NCBI GenBank assembly: GCA_031551865.1
Contig: JAVBMY010000001.1
Coordinates: forward strand, 186,001-250,000
Length of the DNA stretch: 64,000 nucleotides
Reading direction: 5' to 3'
DNA from: Rikenella sp031551865
Lineage (GTDB): Bacteria; Bacteroidota; Bacteroidia; Bacteroidales; Rikenellaceae
In this document: positions 43,674 to 51,149 of the stretch, in pieces
Position numbering within the stretch: position 1 is the stretch's first letter
Layout: each line of letters begins with the position of its first letter
Notes under the pieces: generated by a model
Database searches by the model: none
What the model was told of the DNA's origin: nothing
The model's input: the letters and a program-made list of their open reading frames with translations, nothing else
Position numbers and translations under genes: made by a program

Positions 43674-44279
43674 ATGAAAATTCCGGAATTCATAAAGAAA
43701 CTGACCCCTCGGCTCTACTGGCGCATCCCGGGGAGCAAGGGTGCGGTCTACCTGACGTTCGACGACGGGCCCACGCCGGGCATCACACAGTGGGTGCTCG
43801 ACACGCTCGACCGCTTCGACGCCAAGGCGACATTCTTCTGCCTGGGCAAGAATGTCGATTTGCATCCGGATATTTTGCCGGAAATCCTCAGGCGCGGGCA
43901 CGCCGTGGGAAACCATACCTACAGCCACCAGAAAGGGTGGGGAATGCCCGCCGGACGCTATGTCGAGGATGTAGACCTGGCCAACGACCTGCTGCACTCC
44001 AACCTGTTCCGACCGCCCTACGGCCGCATCACGCCGTCGCAGATCCGGCGCCTGCGCGAACGCTACCGCATCATCATGTGGGACATCATCAGCCGGGACT
44101 ACTCGCACGTGATCTCGGGACGCACCTGTGTCAAGACCGTCACCAAGCACCTCTACGACGGCGCCATCATCGTCTTCCACGACTCCGTGAAAGCCGCCCC
44201 CAACCTCCGCTACGCCCTGCCCCGGGTCCTCGAAGAGATCCGCCGCCAGGGCTACTCCTGCCGCCCCATCGAGCTGTAA
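43674..44279 (+). CDS. Polysaccharide deacetylase (NodB/CE4 family)
   Basis: 201 aa from MKIPEFIKKLTPRLYWRIPG (the in-frame ATG at 43662 would add 4 aa). Catalytic and metal motifs: TFDDGPTPG with the catalytic Asp and the metal Asp, HTYSH with both metal His, FRPPYGRI and the C-terminal IIVFHDS His. Likely deacetylates a GlcNAc-containing polymer in the envelope. No clear signal peptide, so the location is uncertain. Followed by repeat B. Confidence 0.92.
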   Translation: MKIPEFIKKLTPRLYWRIPGSKGAVYLTFDDGPTPGITQWVLDTLDRFDAKATFFCLGKNVDLHPDILPEILRRGHAVGNHTYSHQKGWGMPAGRYVEDVDLANDLLHSNLFRPPYGRITPSQIRRLRERYRIIMWDIISRDYSHVISGRTCVKTVTKHLYDGAIIVFHDSVKAAPNLRYALPRVLEEIRRQGYSCRPIEL

Positions 44280-44282
44280 CCC

Positions 44283-44644
44283 CCTGCTAATGTTTCCCTT
44301 GCCGGGCAGGCGTTGAGTCCACTTCGTGCCCTTTTTCTCCTCGCCCCTCGGCAATTCAAGCAATCTTGATTGCACTCGGGGCAGCGTCGGTTCTTTTCTA
44401 AAGAAAAGAACCAAAAGAATTTTCCTGGAAACTCCGTTCCCTTTCCTGCATCGCTGCGGCATGAAACACGTAGTGTTTCCAATAATTTAGGGGTGATTCA
44501 TCTTCTGAAAGTAAACTTTCGAGAGTGAATCACCCCTAAATTATTGAAATGAATGCTGCGCATTCTGCCGCAGCGCAAACCAAGGCAGGATGCGCAGCAT
44601 CCGGAAAAGTTTTTTGCGCCGCTTTTTTACAAAAAAGCGGCAGT
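44283..44644 (+). repeat. 350-bp multi-hairpin element B (deacetylase-mrp gap)
   Basis: Fills the 378-bp gap between convergent genes. Same module order as A at 25269: GTTGAGTCCACTTCGTG at 44312, CGGCAATTCAAGCAATCTTG, GGTTCTTTTC-TAAA-GAAAAGAACC, palindrome with 20-nt arms 44481-44500 and 44526-44545 plus inner GAAAG/CTTTC, GGATGCG/CGCAGCATCC-type stem, and GCCGCTTTTTT-AC-AAAAAAGCGGC (44618-44641) identical to A. Confidence 0.8.
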
Positions 44645-44657
44645 ACTCTCAAGGTGC

Positions 44658-45764
44658 TCAGAGCCGGGCGGCGATGGAGCGGAAGGCTTGGGCGGAAGCA
44701 GAGTCGGCGAGGGTGACGGGAGTACCGGCATCGCCGCCTTCTGCGATGGACTGCACGAGCGGGATCCGGCCGAGTAGCGGGATGTTTTCGCGGGCCGCCA
44801 GGGCGTCGATCGCATCGGAGCGGCCGAAGATGTAATACTTGTTATCCGGCAGTTCGGCGGGAGTGAACCACGCCATATTCTCGACGACGCCCAGGATCGG
44901 CACCTGTACATTCTCGTTGCGGAACAGCGCGATGCCGCGCTCCACGTCCTGCAAGGCCACCGCTTGCGGCGTGGTGACGATGATCGCCCCGTCGAGCTTT
45001 ATTTCGCTGATCAGCGTCAGGTGCAGGTCGCCCGTCCCCGGCGGTAGGTCGATGAGCAGGTAGTCGAGCGGGCCCCACGCCGTCTGGTGGAGTAACTGCC
45101 TGAGCGCCCCCGTGGCCATCGGGCCGCGCCAGGCCAGCGCATCCGACGGACCGATGAAAAATCCGATCGACATCACGCGCACCCCGTGACTCTCGGCCGG
45201 GGCGATGAGTTCCAACTCGGGGTCGCCGCCCGGCGTATCGCCCTCGCGCACCGAGGCCGGAAGCGGCGTGTAGCCTTCGAGGCCGAACATCTTGGGCATC
45301 GACGGGCCGTAGATGTCTGCATCGAGCAGTCCCACGCGGTGCCCCGCAGCGGCCAGTGCCACGGCCAGGTTAGCGGTGACGGTGCTCTTGCCCACGCCGC
45401 CCTTGCCCGAGGCGATGGCGATGACGTGCGTGGCGATCTTTTGTCCTTCGTCTTTGCCGGATTGCCCGCTTGGAGCGTGACCTTTGGCAGTACTTCCGGA
45501 GGTGTGTTTCGCTCCGGAGCCTATGTGCGGTTCGGTGACATATACCGCCGGGACTTCGCCCGTGACTTGCCGGACGATGCCTTCGACGGCGCGCCGGATG
45601 GACGAGCCCATCGGGTCGCGCGGCTTGGTCAGGTGCAGGTCGACGGTTATGCGGCCGTCGGGCGACACGTCCACCCGGTGTACCATGCCCATGGTCACGA
45701 TGTCGCGCCCCTGTTCGGGGTGTTCGATGGTTTTCAGCAGGTCGGTGATCTCTTCGCGGGTCAT
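44658..45764 (-). CDS. mrp: Mrp/ApbC-type Fe-S cluster carrier ATPase
   Basis: 368 aa from MTREEITDLLKTIEHPEQGR (ATG 45762-45764; an upstream TTG was not used). N-terminal MIP18/DUF59 domain (residues 1 to about 80), a Gly/Ser-rich linker, then the P-loop ATPase with Walker A SGKGGVGKST at 119-128 and LLIDLPPGTGD. The CxxC motif that bridges the cluster in most Mrp proteins is absent: the region reads ENMAWFTPAELPDNKYYIFG. Expected role is Fe-S delivery; with no CxxC the mechanism may differ. Confidence 0.92.
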   Translation of the reverse strand: MTREEITDLLKTIEHPEQGRDIVTMGMVHRVDVSPDGRITVDLHLTKPRDPMGSSIRRAVEGIVRQVTGEVPAVYVTEPHIGSGAKHTSGSTAKGHAPSGQSGKDEGQKIATHVIAIASGKGGVGKSTVTANLAVALAAAGHRVGLLDADIYGPSMPKMFGLEGYTPLPASVREGDTPGGDPELELIAPAESHGVRVMSIGFFIGPSDALAWRGPMATGALRQLLHQTAWGPLDYLLIDLPPGTGDLHLTLISEIKLDGAIIVTTPQAVALQDVERGIALFRNENVQVPILGVVENMAWFTPAELPDNKYYIFGRSDAIDALAARENIPLLGRIPLVQSIAEGGDAGTPVTLADSASAQAFRSIAARL

Positions 45765-45824
45765 ATAAAGAAGTTTATTCAAGATTCATTTTATCCGCGG
45801 TCACTCCACACTCGTCCGAAAAGA

Positions 45825-45874
45825 AGCGCCCGCCCCCTGCCCCCGATCGCGCGAAGCGCGAGGGGGCGGGCGCT
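45825..45874 (-). terminator. Strong terminator after the TonB-domain gene
   Basis: 14-bp perfect arms 45825-45838 and 45861-45874 with an inner CGCGC/GCGCG stem, followed on the minus strand by TTCTTTTC. It lies between the TonB-domain gene and mrp, so they are probably separate units. Confidence 0.75.
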
Positions 45875-45951
45875 CTCCTTCGTCGAAATCGCTTACGCGG
45901 ATCTCGATTCAGTCGATTCGGCCCCCGCGGGGCCGCCGCTCGCGCAGTTGT

Positions 45952-46548
45952 TTATCGCAGCGAGAACCTGACCGGCAGACTCATCTGCACACGAACAGGT
46001 TTCCCCTCGCGCATAGCCGGCGTCCAGCACGGCGACATCTGCACCACGCGCAACGCCTCGGCGTCGAGCGAGGGATGCACCTTGCGGATAACTTCGGTGT
46101 GGCTCACGCTCCCGTCCTTCTCGACAATGAACCGCACAACCACCTGGCCCTGTATGCCGTTCGCAAGCGCATCCTCGGGGTAGCGAACCTGAGAAGCGAC
46201 CCATCGCCCGAATTCCACCGAATCCTCTTGCCCGCGAAAGCGCGGCATGCGGTCGACCACTTCGAACACTTGGCTCTCTTCGTCGAACGCCGGGTCGAGG
46301 CCCGCGATGCCGAAGGTCTTGGTCTCTCCGAGGGTGTCGAAGGCTCCGGGGGTGAGGGTGCCGCCTTTCCCAACGGCGAGTTCATTCGGCGCCGGGCGTT
46401 CGGCGGCTTGAGGCTCTGTTTTCGGTACGGGCTTGCCCATCGCGGGGTCATAGCCATCGACAGATGTCGCTTGTGCTGCGGCGCTTCCGCACGACAAAAA
46501 CAGGGCAAATAGCGTGCCTGCTGTGATGTTGGTGAGTTTGGGAATCAT
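45952..46548 (-). CDS. Secreted protein with TonB C-terminal domain
   Basis: 198 aa. A cleavable-looking signal peptide (MIPKLTNITAGTLFALFLSC...GSAAAQ) replaces the usual TonB membrane anchor and Pro-rich spacer. The C-terminal 90 residues are a TonB_C domain (VRYPEDALANGIQGQVVVRF, DGSVSHTEVIRKVHPSLDAE, MREGKPVRVQMSLPVRF). Without a cytoplasmic-membrane anchor it should not energise receptors by itself. The Cys in FLSCGS could act as a lipobox, but its position suits that only weakly. Confidence 0.82.
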   Translation of the reverse strand: MIPKLTNITAGTLFALFLSCGSAAAQATSVDGYDPAMGKPVPKTEPQAAERPAPNELAVGKGGTLTPGAFDTLGETKTFGIAGLDPAFDEESQVFEVVDRMPRFRGQEDSVEFGRWVASQVRYPEDALANGIQGQVVVRFIVEKDGSVSHTEVIRKVHPSLDAEALRVVQMSPCWTPAMREGKPVRVQMSLPVRFSLR

Positions 46549-46564
46549 GGGTTATAACACATTA

Positions 46565-46664
46565 ATGTCATCCCGGGCGGAGCGAAGTGGAGCCAAGAGA
46601 CCTTTGCAAACACGGATCGGCATCTGTTTTTGAAAAGGTCCCTCGACTTCGCTCGGGATGACAT
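46565..46664. repeat. TGTCATCCCGAGCGAAG-type palindromic repeat
   Basis: Starts ATGTCATCCCGGGCGGAGCG and ends CTTCGCTCGGGATGACAT, in the gap between the EF-G paralog and the TonB-domain gene. A partial copy sharing TGTCATCCC and CTTTGCAAACAC is at the right end of the window (63945-64000). Confidence 0.75.
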
Positions 46665-46727
46665 GGAAAGAAGGCCGTCCCGACAATCTGGCGCCCATTG
46701 AAAGAAAAAGTAATCTTTACGGGCTTC

Positions 46728-46752
46728 GGCGGGCAAAAGGGTCGCTGACCCC
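46728..46752 (-). terminator. Stop-proximal hairpin after the EF-G paralog (S-type repeat)
   Basis: The TAG stop is followed immediately by GGGTC-AGC-GACCC (46751-46739) and TTTTGCCCGCCG on the minus strand. Same plan as after rpoA and rpsJ. Confidence 0.5.
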
Positions 46753-48908
46753 TATTCGTCCTTTTCCTCGGCGGCGTAGGCTTTGAGCAGTTTGTCCTGC
46801 ACGTCGGCGGGCACCTGCTCGTAGCTGTGAAATTTCATGGTGTAGGTGGCGCGTCCGGCGGTCAGCGAGCTGAGCGTGGTCGAATACTTGTTGAGTTCGG
46901 CCAGCGGCACGCGGGCGGTGAGCGTTTCGAAGCCCTTCTCGCTGACCATGCCTTCGATGGTGGCGCGGCGGTTTTGCAGGTCGCTCATCACATCGCCCAG
47001 TTTGTCGGACGGGACCAGTACCTCGATGGTGTAGATCGGTTCCATAATCTTCGGCCCGGCGTTGCGGAACGCTTCGCGGAAGGCGTTGCGGCCGGCCAGC
47101 ATGAACGAGAGTTCGTTGGAGTCGACCGGGTGCATCTTGCCGTCGTAGGCCACCACGCGGATGTCGCGGGCGTACGAACCGGTGAGCGGCCCTTCGACCA
47201 TTTTCTCCATGACCCCTTTGAGTATGGCGGGCAGGAAGCGGGCGTCGATCGATCCGCCGACGATGGCCGAGCAGAACACGAGTTTGCCGCCCCAGTCGAG
47301 CGTCACCTCTTCGGTGCTTTTCACGTTCACCACCAGGTCCCTGCCGTCGATCTTGTAGCGCGACGGGGCGGGCATGCCTTCGAAATAAGGTTCGATCACC
47401 AGGTGCACTTCGCCGAACTGCCCGGCGCCGCCCGACTGTTTCTTGTGGCGGTAGTCGGCGGCGGCCACCTTGGTGATGGTTTCGCGGTAGGGGATTTTCG
47501 GGGCGAAGAATTCGACCTCGATCTTGCTGAGGTTGGCGAGCTGCCATTTCAGGATGTTGAGGTGCTGTTCGCCCTGCCCCTGCAGGATGATCTGCTTGAG
47601 TTCCTTGGAGTATTCGACGATGATCGACGGGTCGTCGTACGAGGCGCGGGTGAGGAGTTCTCCCAGTTTTTCGTCGTCGGCGGTGTTCTTGGCCTTGATG
47701 GCGGTGCGGAACCGGGGGGCGGGGAAGCCGATCAGGTTGACCTGCCAGTCGGCGCCGGGGCCGCACAGGGTGTGGTTCACGCGGGTGCCTTTGAGTTTGA
47801 CGGTGCAACCGATGTCGCCGGCGCTGAGTTCGGCCACTTTCATGCGGTTTTTGCCCGCGCTGGCGAAGAGTTGCGAGATTTTTTCCTTATTGCCCGTACC
47901 CATGTTGGTAAGCTCCATGCCTTCGGTAAGTTTGCCGCTGATCACGCGGAAGAAGGCCACTTCGCCCAAGTGGGGTTCGACGGCGGTCTTGAACACGAAA
48001 ACCGAGCAGGGCTTGGTGACGTCGGCGTTGATGTCGCCGCCGCCCACCAGGCGGAAATTGGGGGCTTTGAGCGGGCCGGGGGCCACATTGGTGATGAATT
48101 CCATCAGGCGCTTGGTGCCCATGTCGCGCGAGGCCGAAAGGCAGAATACGGGGATCATGTCGCGCTGGGCGAGCCCGATCTTGATGCCGTCTTTCATCTC
48201 TTCTTCGGTCAGGGTGCCTTTTTCGAAATAGAGTTCCATCAGCTTTTCGTCGTTCTCGGCGGCGGCCTCGGTCAGGATGCGGTGGTATTCGGTGGCGCGC
48301 TCCATTTCGGCGGCGGGAATCTCAAGGTCTTCGCGCTGGCCGGTGTCGCCTTTGAAGCGGTACATTTTCATCGTCAGCACGTCGATGAACGAGTCGAAGC
48401 CGGGGCCGGGGTTCACGGGATACTGTACGATCACGGGCTTCACCTGCGAGTTGGCGGTGAGCGAGTCGATGGTAGCCTCCCAGTTGGCTTTGTCGGAGTC
48501 GAGATGATTGACGGCCACGATCACGGGCTTTTCGTGGCGGCGGGCGTAACGGGCCTGTATTTCGGTCCCTACCTCGAACCCATTCTGGGCGTTGAGCAGC
48601 ATCACGCCCACGTCGGCCACTTTGAACGACGAGAAAAGCGCGCCGCAAAAGTCGTCGGCCCCGGGGGTGTCGATGATGTTGATCTTGTAGCCGTTGAACT
48701 CGCTGTACAGGACGGTCGAGAAGATCGAGCGGTGGTTCTGGTGTTCGACTTCGGAGTAGTCCGAGAGGGTGTTCTCGCCGTCGACGGTGCCGCGGCGTTC
48801 GATCACCTTGCCTTCGTAGGCCATGGCTTCGGCGAGGGTGGTCTTACCCGCGCCGGAGTTCCCGAGCAGAACGATGTTCTTGATTTCGTTGGTAGGGTAG
48901 TTTTTCAT
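46752..48908 (-). CDS. EF-G paralog (EF-G2-like) with altered GTPase centre
   Basis: 718 aa, full EF-G domain set. P-loop GNSGAGKT (16-23) is intact, but switch I reads HRSIFST in place of the RGITI region, G3 is DTPGADDF (80-87) with Ala84 where EF-G has the catalytic His, and G4 is NHLD instead of NKMD. Domain IV/V signatures are present (SGGAGQFGEVHLVIEPYFEG, YDGKMHPVDSNELSFMLAGR). This pattern fits the Bacteroides EF-G2, reported to translate without GTP hydrolysis and to matter for gut colonisation. No TAnnTTTG box was found upstream, which may mean activator-dependent expression (inference). Confidence 0.9.
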   Translation of the reverse strand: MKNYPTNEIKNIVLLGNSGAGKTTLAEAMAYEGKVIERRGTVDGENTLSDYSEVEHQNHRSIFSTVLYSEFNGYKINIIDTPGADDFCGALFSSFKVADVGVMLLNAQNGFEVGTEIQARYARRHEKPVIVAVNHLDSDKANWEATIDSLTANSQVKPVIVQYPVNPGPGFDSFIDVLTMKMYRFKGDTGQREDLEIPAAEMERATEYHRILTEAAAENDEKLMELYFEKGTLTEEEMKDGIKIGLAQRDMIPVFCLSASRDMGTKRLMEFITNVAPGPLKAPNFRLVGGGDINADVTKPCSVFVFKTAVEPHLGEVAFFRVISGKLTEGMELTNMGTGNKEKISQLFASAGKNRMKVAELSAGDIGCTVKLKGTRVNHTLCGPGADWQVNLIGFPAPRFRTAIKAKNTADDEKLGELLTRASYDDPSIIVEYSKELKQIILQGQGEQHLNILKWQLANLSKIEVEFFAPKIPYRETITKVAAADYRHKKQSGGAGQFGEVHLVIEPYFEGMPAPSRYKIDGRDLVVNVKSTEEVTLDWGGKLVFCSAIVGGSIDARFLPAILKGVMEKMVEGPLTGSYARDIRVVAYDGKMHPVDSNELSFMLAGRNAFREAFRNAGPKIMEPIYTIEVLVPSDKLGDVMSDLQNRRATIEGMVSEKGFETLTARVPLAELNKYSTTLSSLTAGRATYTMKFHSYEQVPADVQDKLLKAYAAEEKDE

Positions 48909-49013
48909 ATCGTGATAGAGTGTTTGGGTATTTTGTTGGGTTAGTTGTTATTCGACGTGGTGTTTGTGTTGGCCAATGGTGTTCTCTGGCTTTACTACCA
49001 AACAGCCGTATGC

Positions 49014-49105
49014 CGTCATTGCGAGCGGAGCGAAGCAATTTTCCCATTCTTGTAACATTAGGAAGATTGCTTCGTTGGCATCTGCAAAGCCTCCTCGCAA
49101 TGACG
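49014..49105. repeat. CGTCATTGCGAGCG-type palindromic repeat, copy 3
   Basis: CGTCATTGCGAGCGGAGCG ... CTCCTCGCAATGACG between the divergent EF-G paralog and queD (gap 48909-49189). Confidence 0.8.
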
Positions 49106-49161
49106 GAGGGGGATTCGACCCTAAATGTAGCGAAATTCTTTTATATTCGACACGCCTTCCG

Positions 49162-49169
49162 TAAATTTG
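49162..49169 (+). promoter_or_regulatory. -7 box of queD
   Basis: TAAATTTG, 20 nt before the queD ATG; the -33 element is unclear. Leader about 15 nt. Confidence 0.45.
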
Positions 49170-49189
49170 TAGCAAAACCGAGATACACA

Positions 49190-49627
49190 ATGCCTAAGAT
49201 CAGACTTACGCGGGAATTCCGCTTCGAGATGGCGCATGCCCTGGAAGGGTACGCCGGCCTTTGCCGCCACATCCACGGACACTCTTACCGCCTGTTGGTG
49301 AGCGTCGAGGGTGAACCGAACCGCGACGAGCAGTCGCCCACCTTCGGCATGGTGATGGATTTCGGCGAGCTCAAAGCGTTGGTCAATCAAGTGACCGAGC
49401 CCTTCGACCACGCGTTCCTGATGCGCCGCACGCCGGACAGCGCTACCCTGGGCGCTGCGATGCAGCAGCGCTGGGAGCGGGTCGTGCTGACCGACTACCA
49501 GCCCACGTGCGAGAACTTGGTGGCACACATCGCCGCCGGGATCGCGCCCCTGCTGCCCGCCGGGGTGCGGCTCGCCGAAGTTACGCTCTACGAGACGGCC
49601 AACTCCTGCGCCACGTTCATTCCTTAG
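49190..49627 (+). CDS. queD: 6-carboxytetrahydropterin synthase (QueD/PTPS family)
   Basis: Queuosine pathway enzyme making 6-carboxy-5,6,7,8-tetrahydropterin. 145 aa from MPKIRLTREFRFEMAHALEG. Zinc ligands: His in MAHALEG and both His of HGHSYRL; the catalytic Cys is in GLCRHIHGH; the C-terminal VTLYETANSCATF carries the pterin-anchoring Glu. Assignment to QueD rather than another PTPS rests on the CxxxH spacing. Convergent with the DUF4251 gene. Confidence 0.9.
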   Translation: MPKIRLTREFRFEMAHALEGYAGLCRHIHGHSYRLLVSVEGEPNRDEQSPTFGMVMDFGELKALVNQVTEPFDHAFLMRRTPDSATLGAAMQQRWERVVLTDYQPTCENLVAHIAAGIAPLLPAGVRLAEVTLYETANSCATFIP

Positions 49628-49718
49628 GGGGGCGCTTCCACCTCCCTCGGGCACAACCCCCTGACTGCTCCGCCTACATTCCTTGGATATCGCCGGGGGA
49701 TCGGACTTTTGCAATAAT

Positions 49719-49770
49719 AACAGTACCGCCCGGCCTGTCGCAGATAAACGACAGGCCGGGCGGTGCTGTT
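49719..49770. terminator. Bidirectional terminator, queD / DUF4251
   Basis: Core arms CCGCCCGGCCTGTCG (49726-49740) and complement (49749-49763), extended outward to about 22 bp with one G-T pair, and T/A-rich flanks. A second stem (GCCGGCC/GGCCGGC) follows at about 49804-49833, nearer the DUF4251 stop. Confidence 0.7.
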
Positions 49771-49881
49771 CTCCGGAAAACGCCATAAGAACGCCGTAAA
49801 AACGCCGGCCCGCTCCTTGCGAAGCAGGCCGGCGCACCCATTAATTAACACATTAACACTTTTTATGATAGATAGGCTTTC

Positions 49882-50406
49882 TTAGTTCGGTTGCACCGAT
49901 CCCCGGTAGGTGGCTTCATCACCCATTTCGGGCTTCACGACGAGCGAGGTGGCGCCGTTCTTGATGCTGTAACGAAGGGTTAAGTCGTACTTCTGGGCCC
50001 CCTGGTCGACCTTGATCATGACCACCCAGTAATTCCCGTTGAGGGCGTTCTGGGTAATGTCGAACCGGCCGGTCTGAAAAACCAGCGGCACACGGAGCGT
50101 GCCACGGCCTGCGACTTTCGAGGCATAGGGGAGTTGCACTTTGAGCAGCCCCGGGGCTACATACAGGAAACTGCTGTTGCTGTTGAGCGTGACGTCGCCG
50201 CCGAATTCAGCCGAGGCTTCATTGGCCTGGAAAAGGAAGTTGGCTTCTTTAAGGGCGGCGATATTATTGGCCGCAGCAGCCATCTGAGCTTCTTGTTTGG
50301 CTTGTTTTTTCGCTGCTTTTTCGTCGGCTTTCGACTGCCCTGTAGCGGGCACGGCGATCAGGGCTGCTACAGCGAGCATGGCTAAGGTTATGAGTTGTTT
50401 TTTCAT
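49882..50406 (-). CDS. Secreted DUF4251 protein
   Basis: 174 aa with a signal peptide (MKKQLITLAMLAVAALIAVP). A charged helical segment (EKAAKKQAKQEAQMAAAANN) precedes a beta-rich DUF4251 region (SFLYVAPGLLKVQLPYASKV, GTLRVPLVFQTGRFD). A Bacteroidales family of unknown function. The start at 50406 is chosen by the signal peptide; the frame stays open far upstream without similarity. Confidence 0.8.
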   Translation of the reverse strand: MKKQLITLAMLAVAALIAVPATGQSKADEKAAKKQAKQEAQMAAAANNIAALKEANFLFQANEASAEFGGDVTLNSNSSFLYVAPGLLKVQLPYASKVAGRGTLRVPLVFQTGRFDITQNALNGNYWVVMIKVDQGAQKYDLTLRYSIKNGATSLVVKPEMGDEATYRGSVQPN

Positions 50407-50804
50407 GGCAATGAGCCTGTTAGGGGTTATTATTTGTGGGTTGCTGAGGTAAAAGCAACTTCCGTGCCGTAAATTTTCCGAGCGAGTAGAAATTGTCTGA
50501 AATCCAACGTCAATAAGGGTTCTATTCGTTCTCCCGGTTTCTACTTGGGGAATATCCTCTGCGAACCGGATAAGCCACTCACCGCCGGAACTCCCCGCCC
50601 CTGCCTGAGACACTCCGGGCAATGCGCCCGGAGGATAATTTGCCGTGTGTTGGTCGGAGTTTCGCAAAAAAGGGTTACTTTTGCCATGCTGGATAGGGCG
50701 TCGGAGGACGCCGGACAAGGAACGTCTAAGTTTCCGCTCCGCCGGAGGCCAGGCCGCACCGGTCGTCTCGGACAAGACTCCCGACAGCATCTTTATCACA
50801 CACT
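50407..50804. other. 398-bp gap between the DUF4251 gene and tRNA-Leu
   Basis: No gene seen. It holds the hairpin CTCCGGGC-AATGC-GCCCGGAG (50613-50633), a GTTGC/GCAAC stem next to the DUF4251 start, and the -7 box at 50676-50683 that probably serves the tRNA. Confidence 0.5.
50676..50683 (+). promoter_or_regulatory. -7 box upstream of tRNA-Leu
   Basis: TACTTTTG followed by C fits TAnnTTTG; TTG at 50650-50652 is 23 nt away. Would give a leader of roughly 115 nt before the tRNA, to be removed by processing. Confidence 0.4.
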
Positions 50805-50886
50805 GCCCGGATGGCGGAATTGGTAGACGCGTTGGTCTCAAACACCAATGAAGCAATTCGTGCCGGTTCGATCCCGGCTCCGGGTA
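50805..50886 (+). tRNA. tRNA-Leu (anticodon CAA)
   Basis: A class II tRNA of 82 nt, reading UUG codons. The acceptor stem GCCCGGA pairs with TCCGGGT (first pair G-U), the anticodon stem TTGGT/ACCAA surrounds loop CTCAAAC with anticodon CAA at 50839-50841, the variable arm is long, and the T arm is GCCGG-TTCGATC-CCGGC. The CCA end is not encoded. A terminator follows at once. Confidence 0.95.
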
Positions 50887-50888
50887 CA

Positions 50889-50926
50889 AAAATTCCCTGT
50901 TAATCGCATGATTGACAGGGAATTTT
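50889..50926 (+). terminator. Terminator of tRNA-Leu
   Basis: 12-bp perfect arms 50889-50900 and 50915-50926 (AAAATTCCCTGT and complement) with a 14-nt loop, then GTTTTG. Confidence 0.75.
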
Positions 50927-50978
50927 GTTTTGCAGAAACTCCGCACGGGGTTTTATTCTAAATGCTTATCCACAATAA

Positions 50979-51085
50979 CGCCCCTTCTGTCCGCCGTCGG
51001 CGGAGGGCGTAAACGAGCCGCAGGCGAATGTTACAGCCCGCCGCGTGGGGCGGCGGACTGCCGGGATCGCTTACGCGACCCGGGT
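50979..51085 (-). repeat. Repeat Q2 (tRNA-Leu / protease-like gene gap)
   Basis: Reverse-oriented homolog of Q1 (30002-30110). On the minus strand: stem CGGGTCGCGTAAGCGATCCCG, then GTAACATTCGCCTGCGG and TTTACGCCCTCCGCCGACGG. Most of the gap 50927-51149 is this repeat. Confidence 0.65.
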
Positions 51086-51149
51086 AAAAGCAAAAACACC
51101 TCTCGAAAAAAAGGCTAAAACGCAGGGGGTATGATTGCGGATAAGCATC

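Noticed and set aside
46827..48944. 705-codon open frame on the plus strand opposite the EF-G paralog
   Set aside because: Same reason; repetitive Gly/Val/Asp/Phe composition typical of shadow frames.
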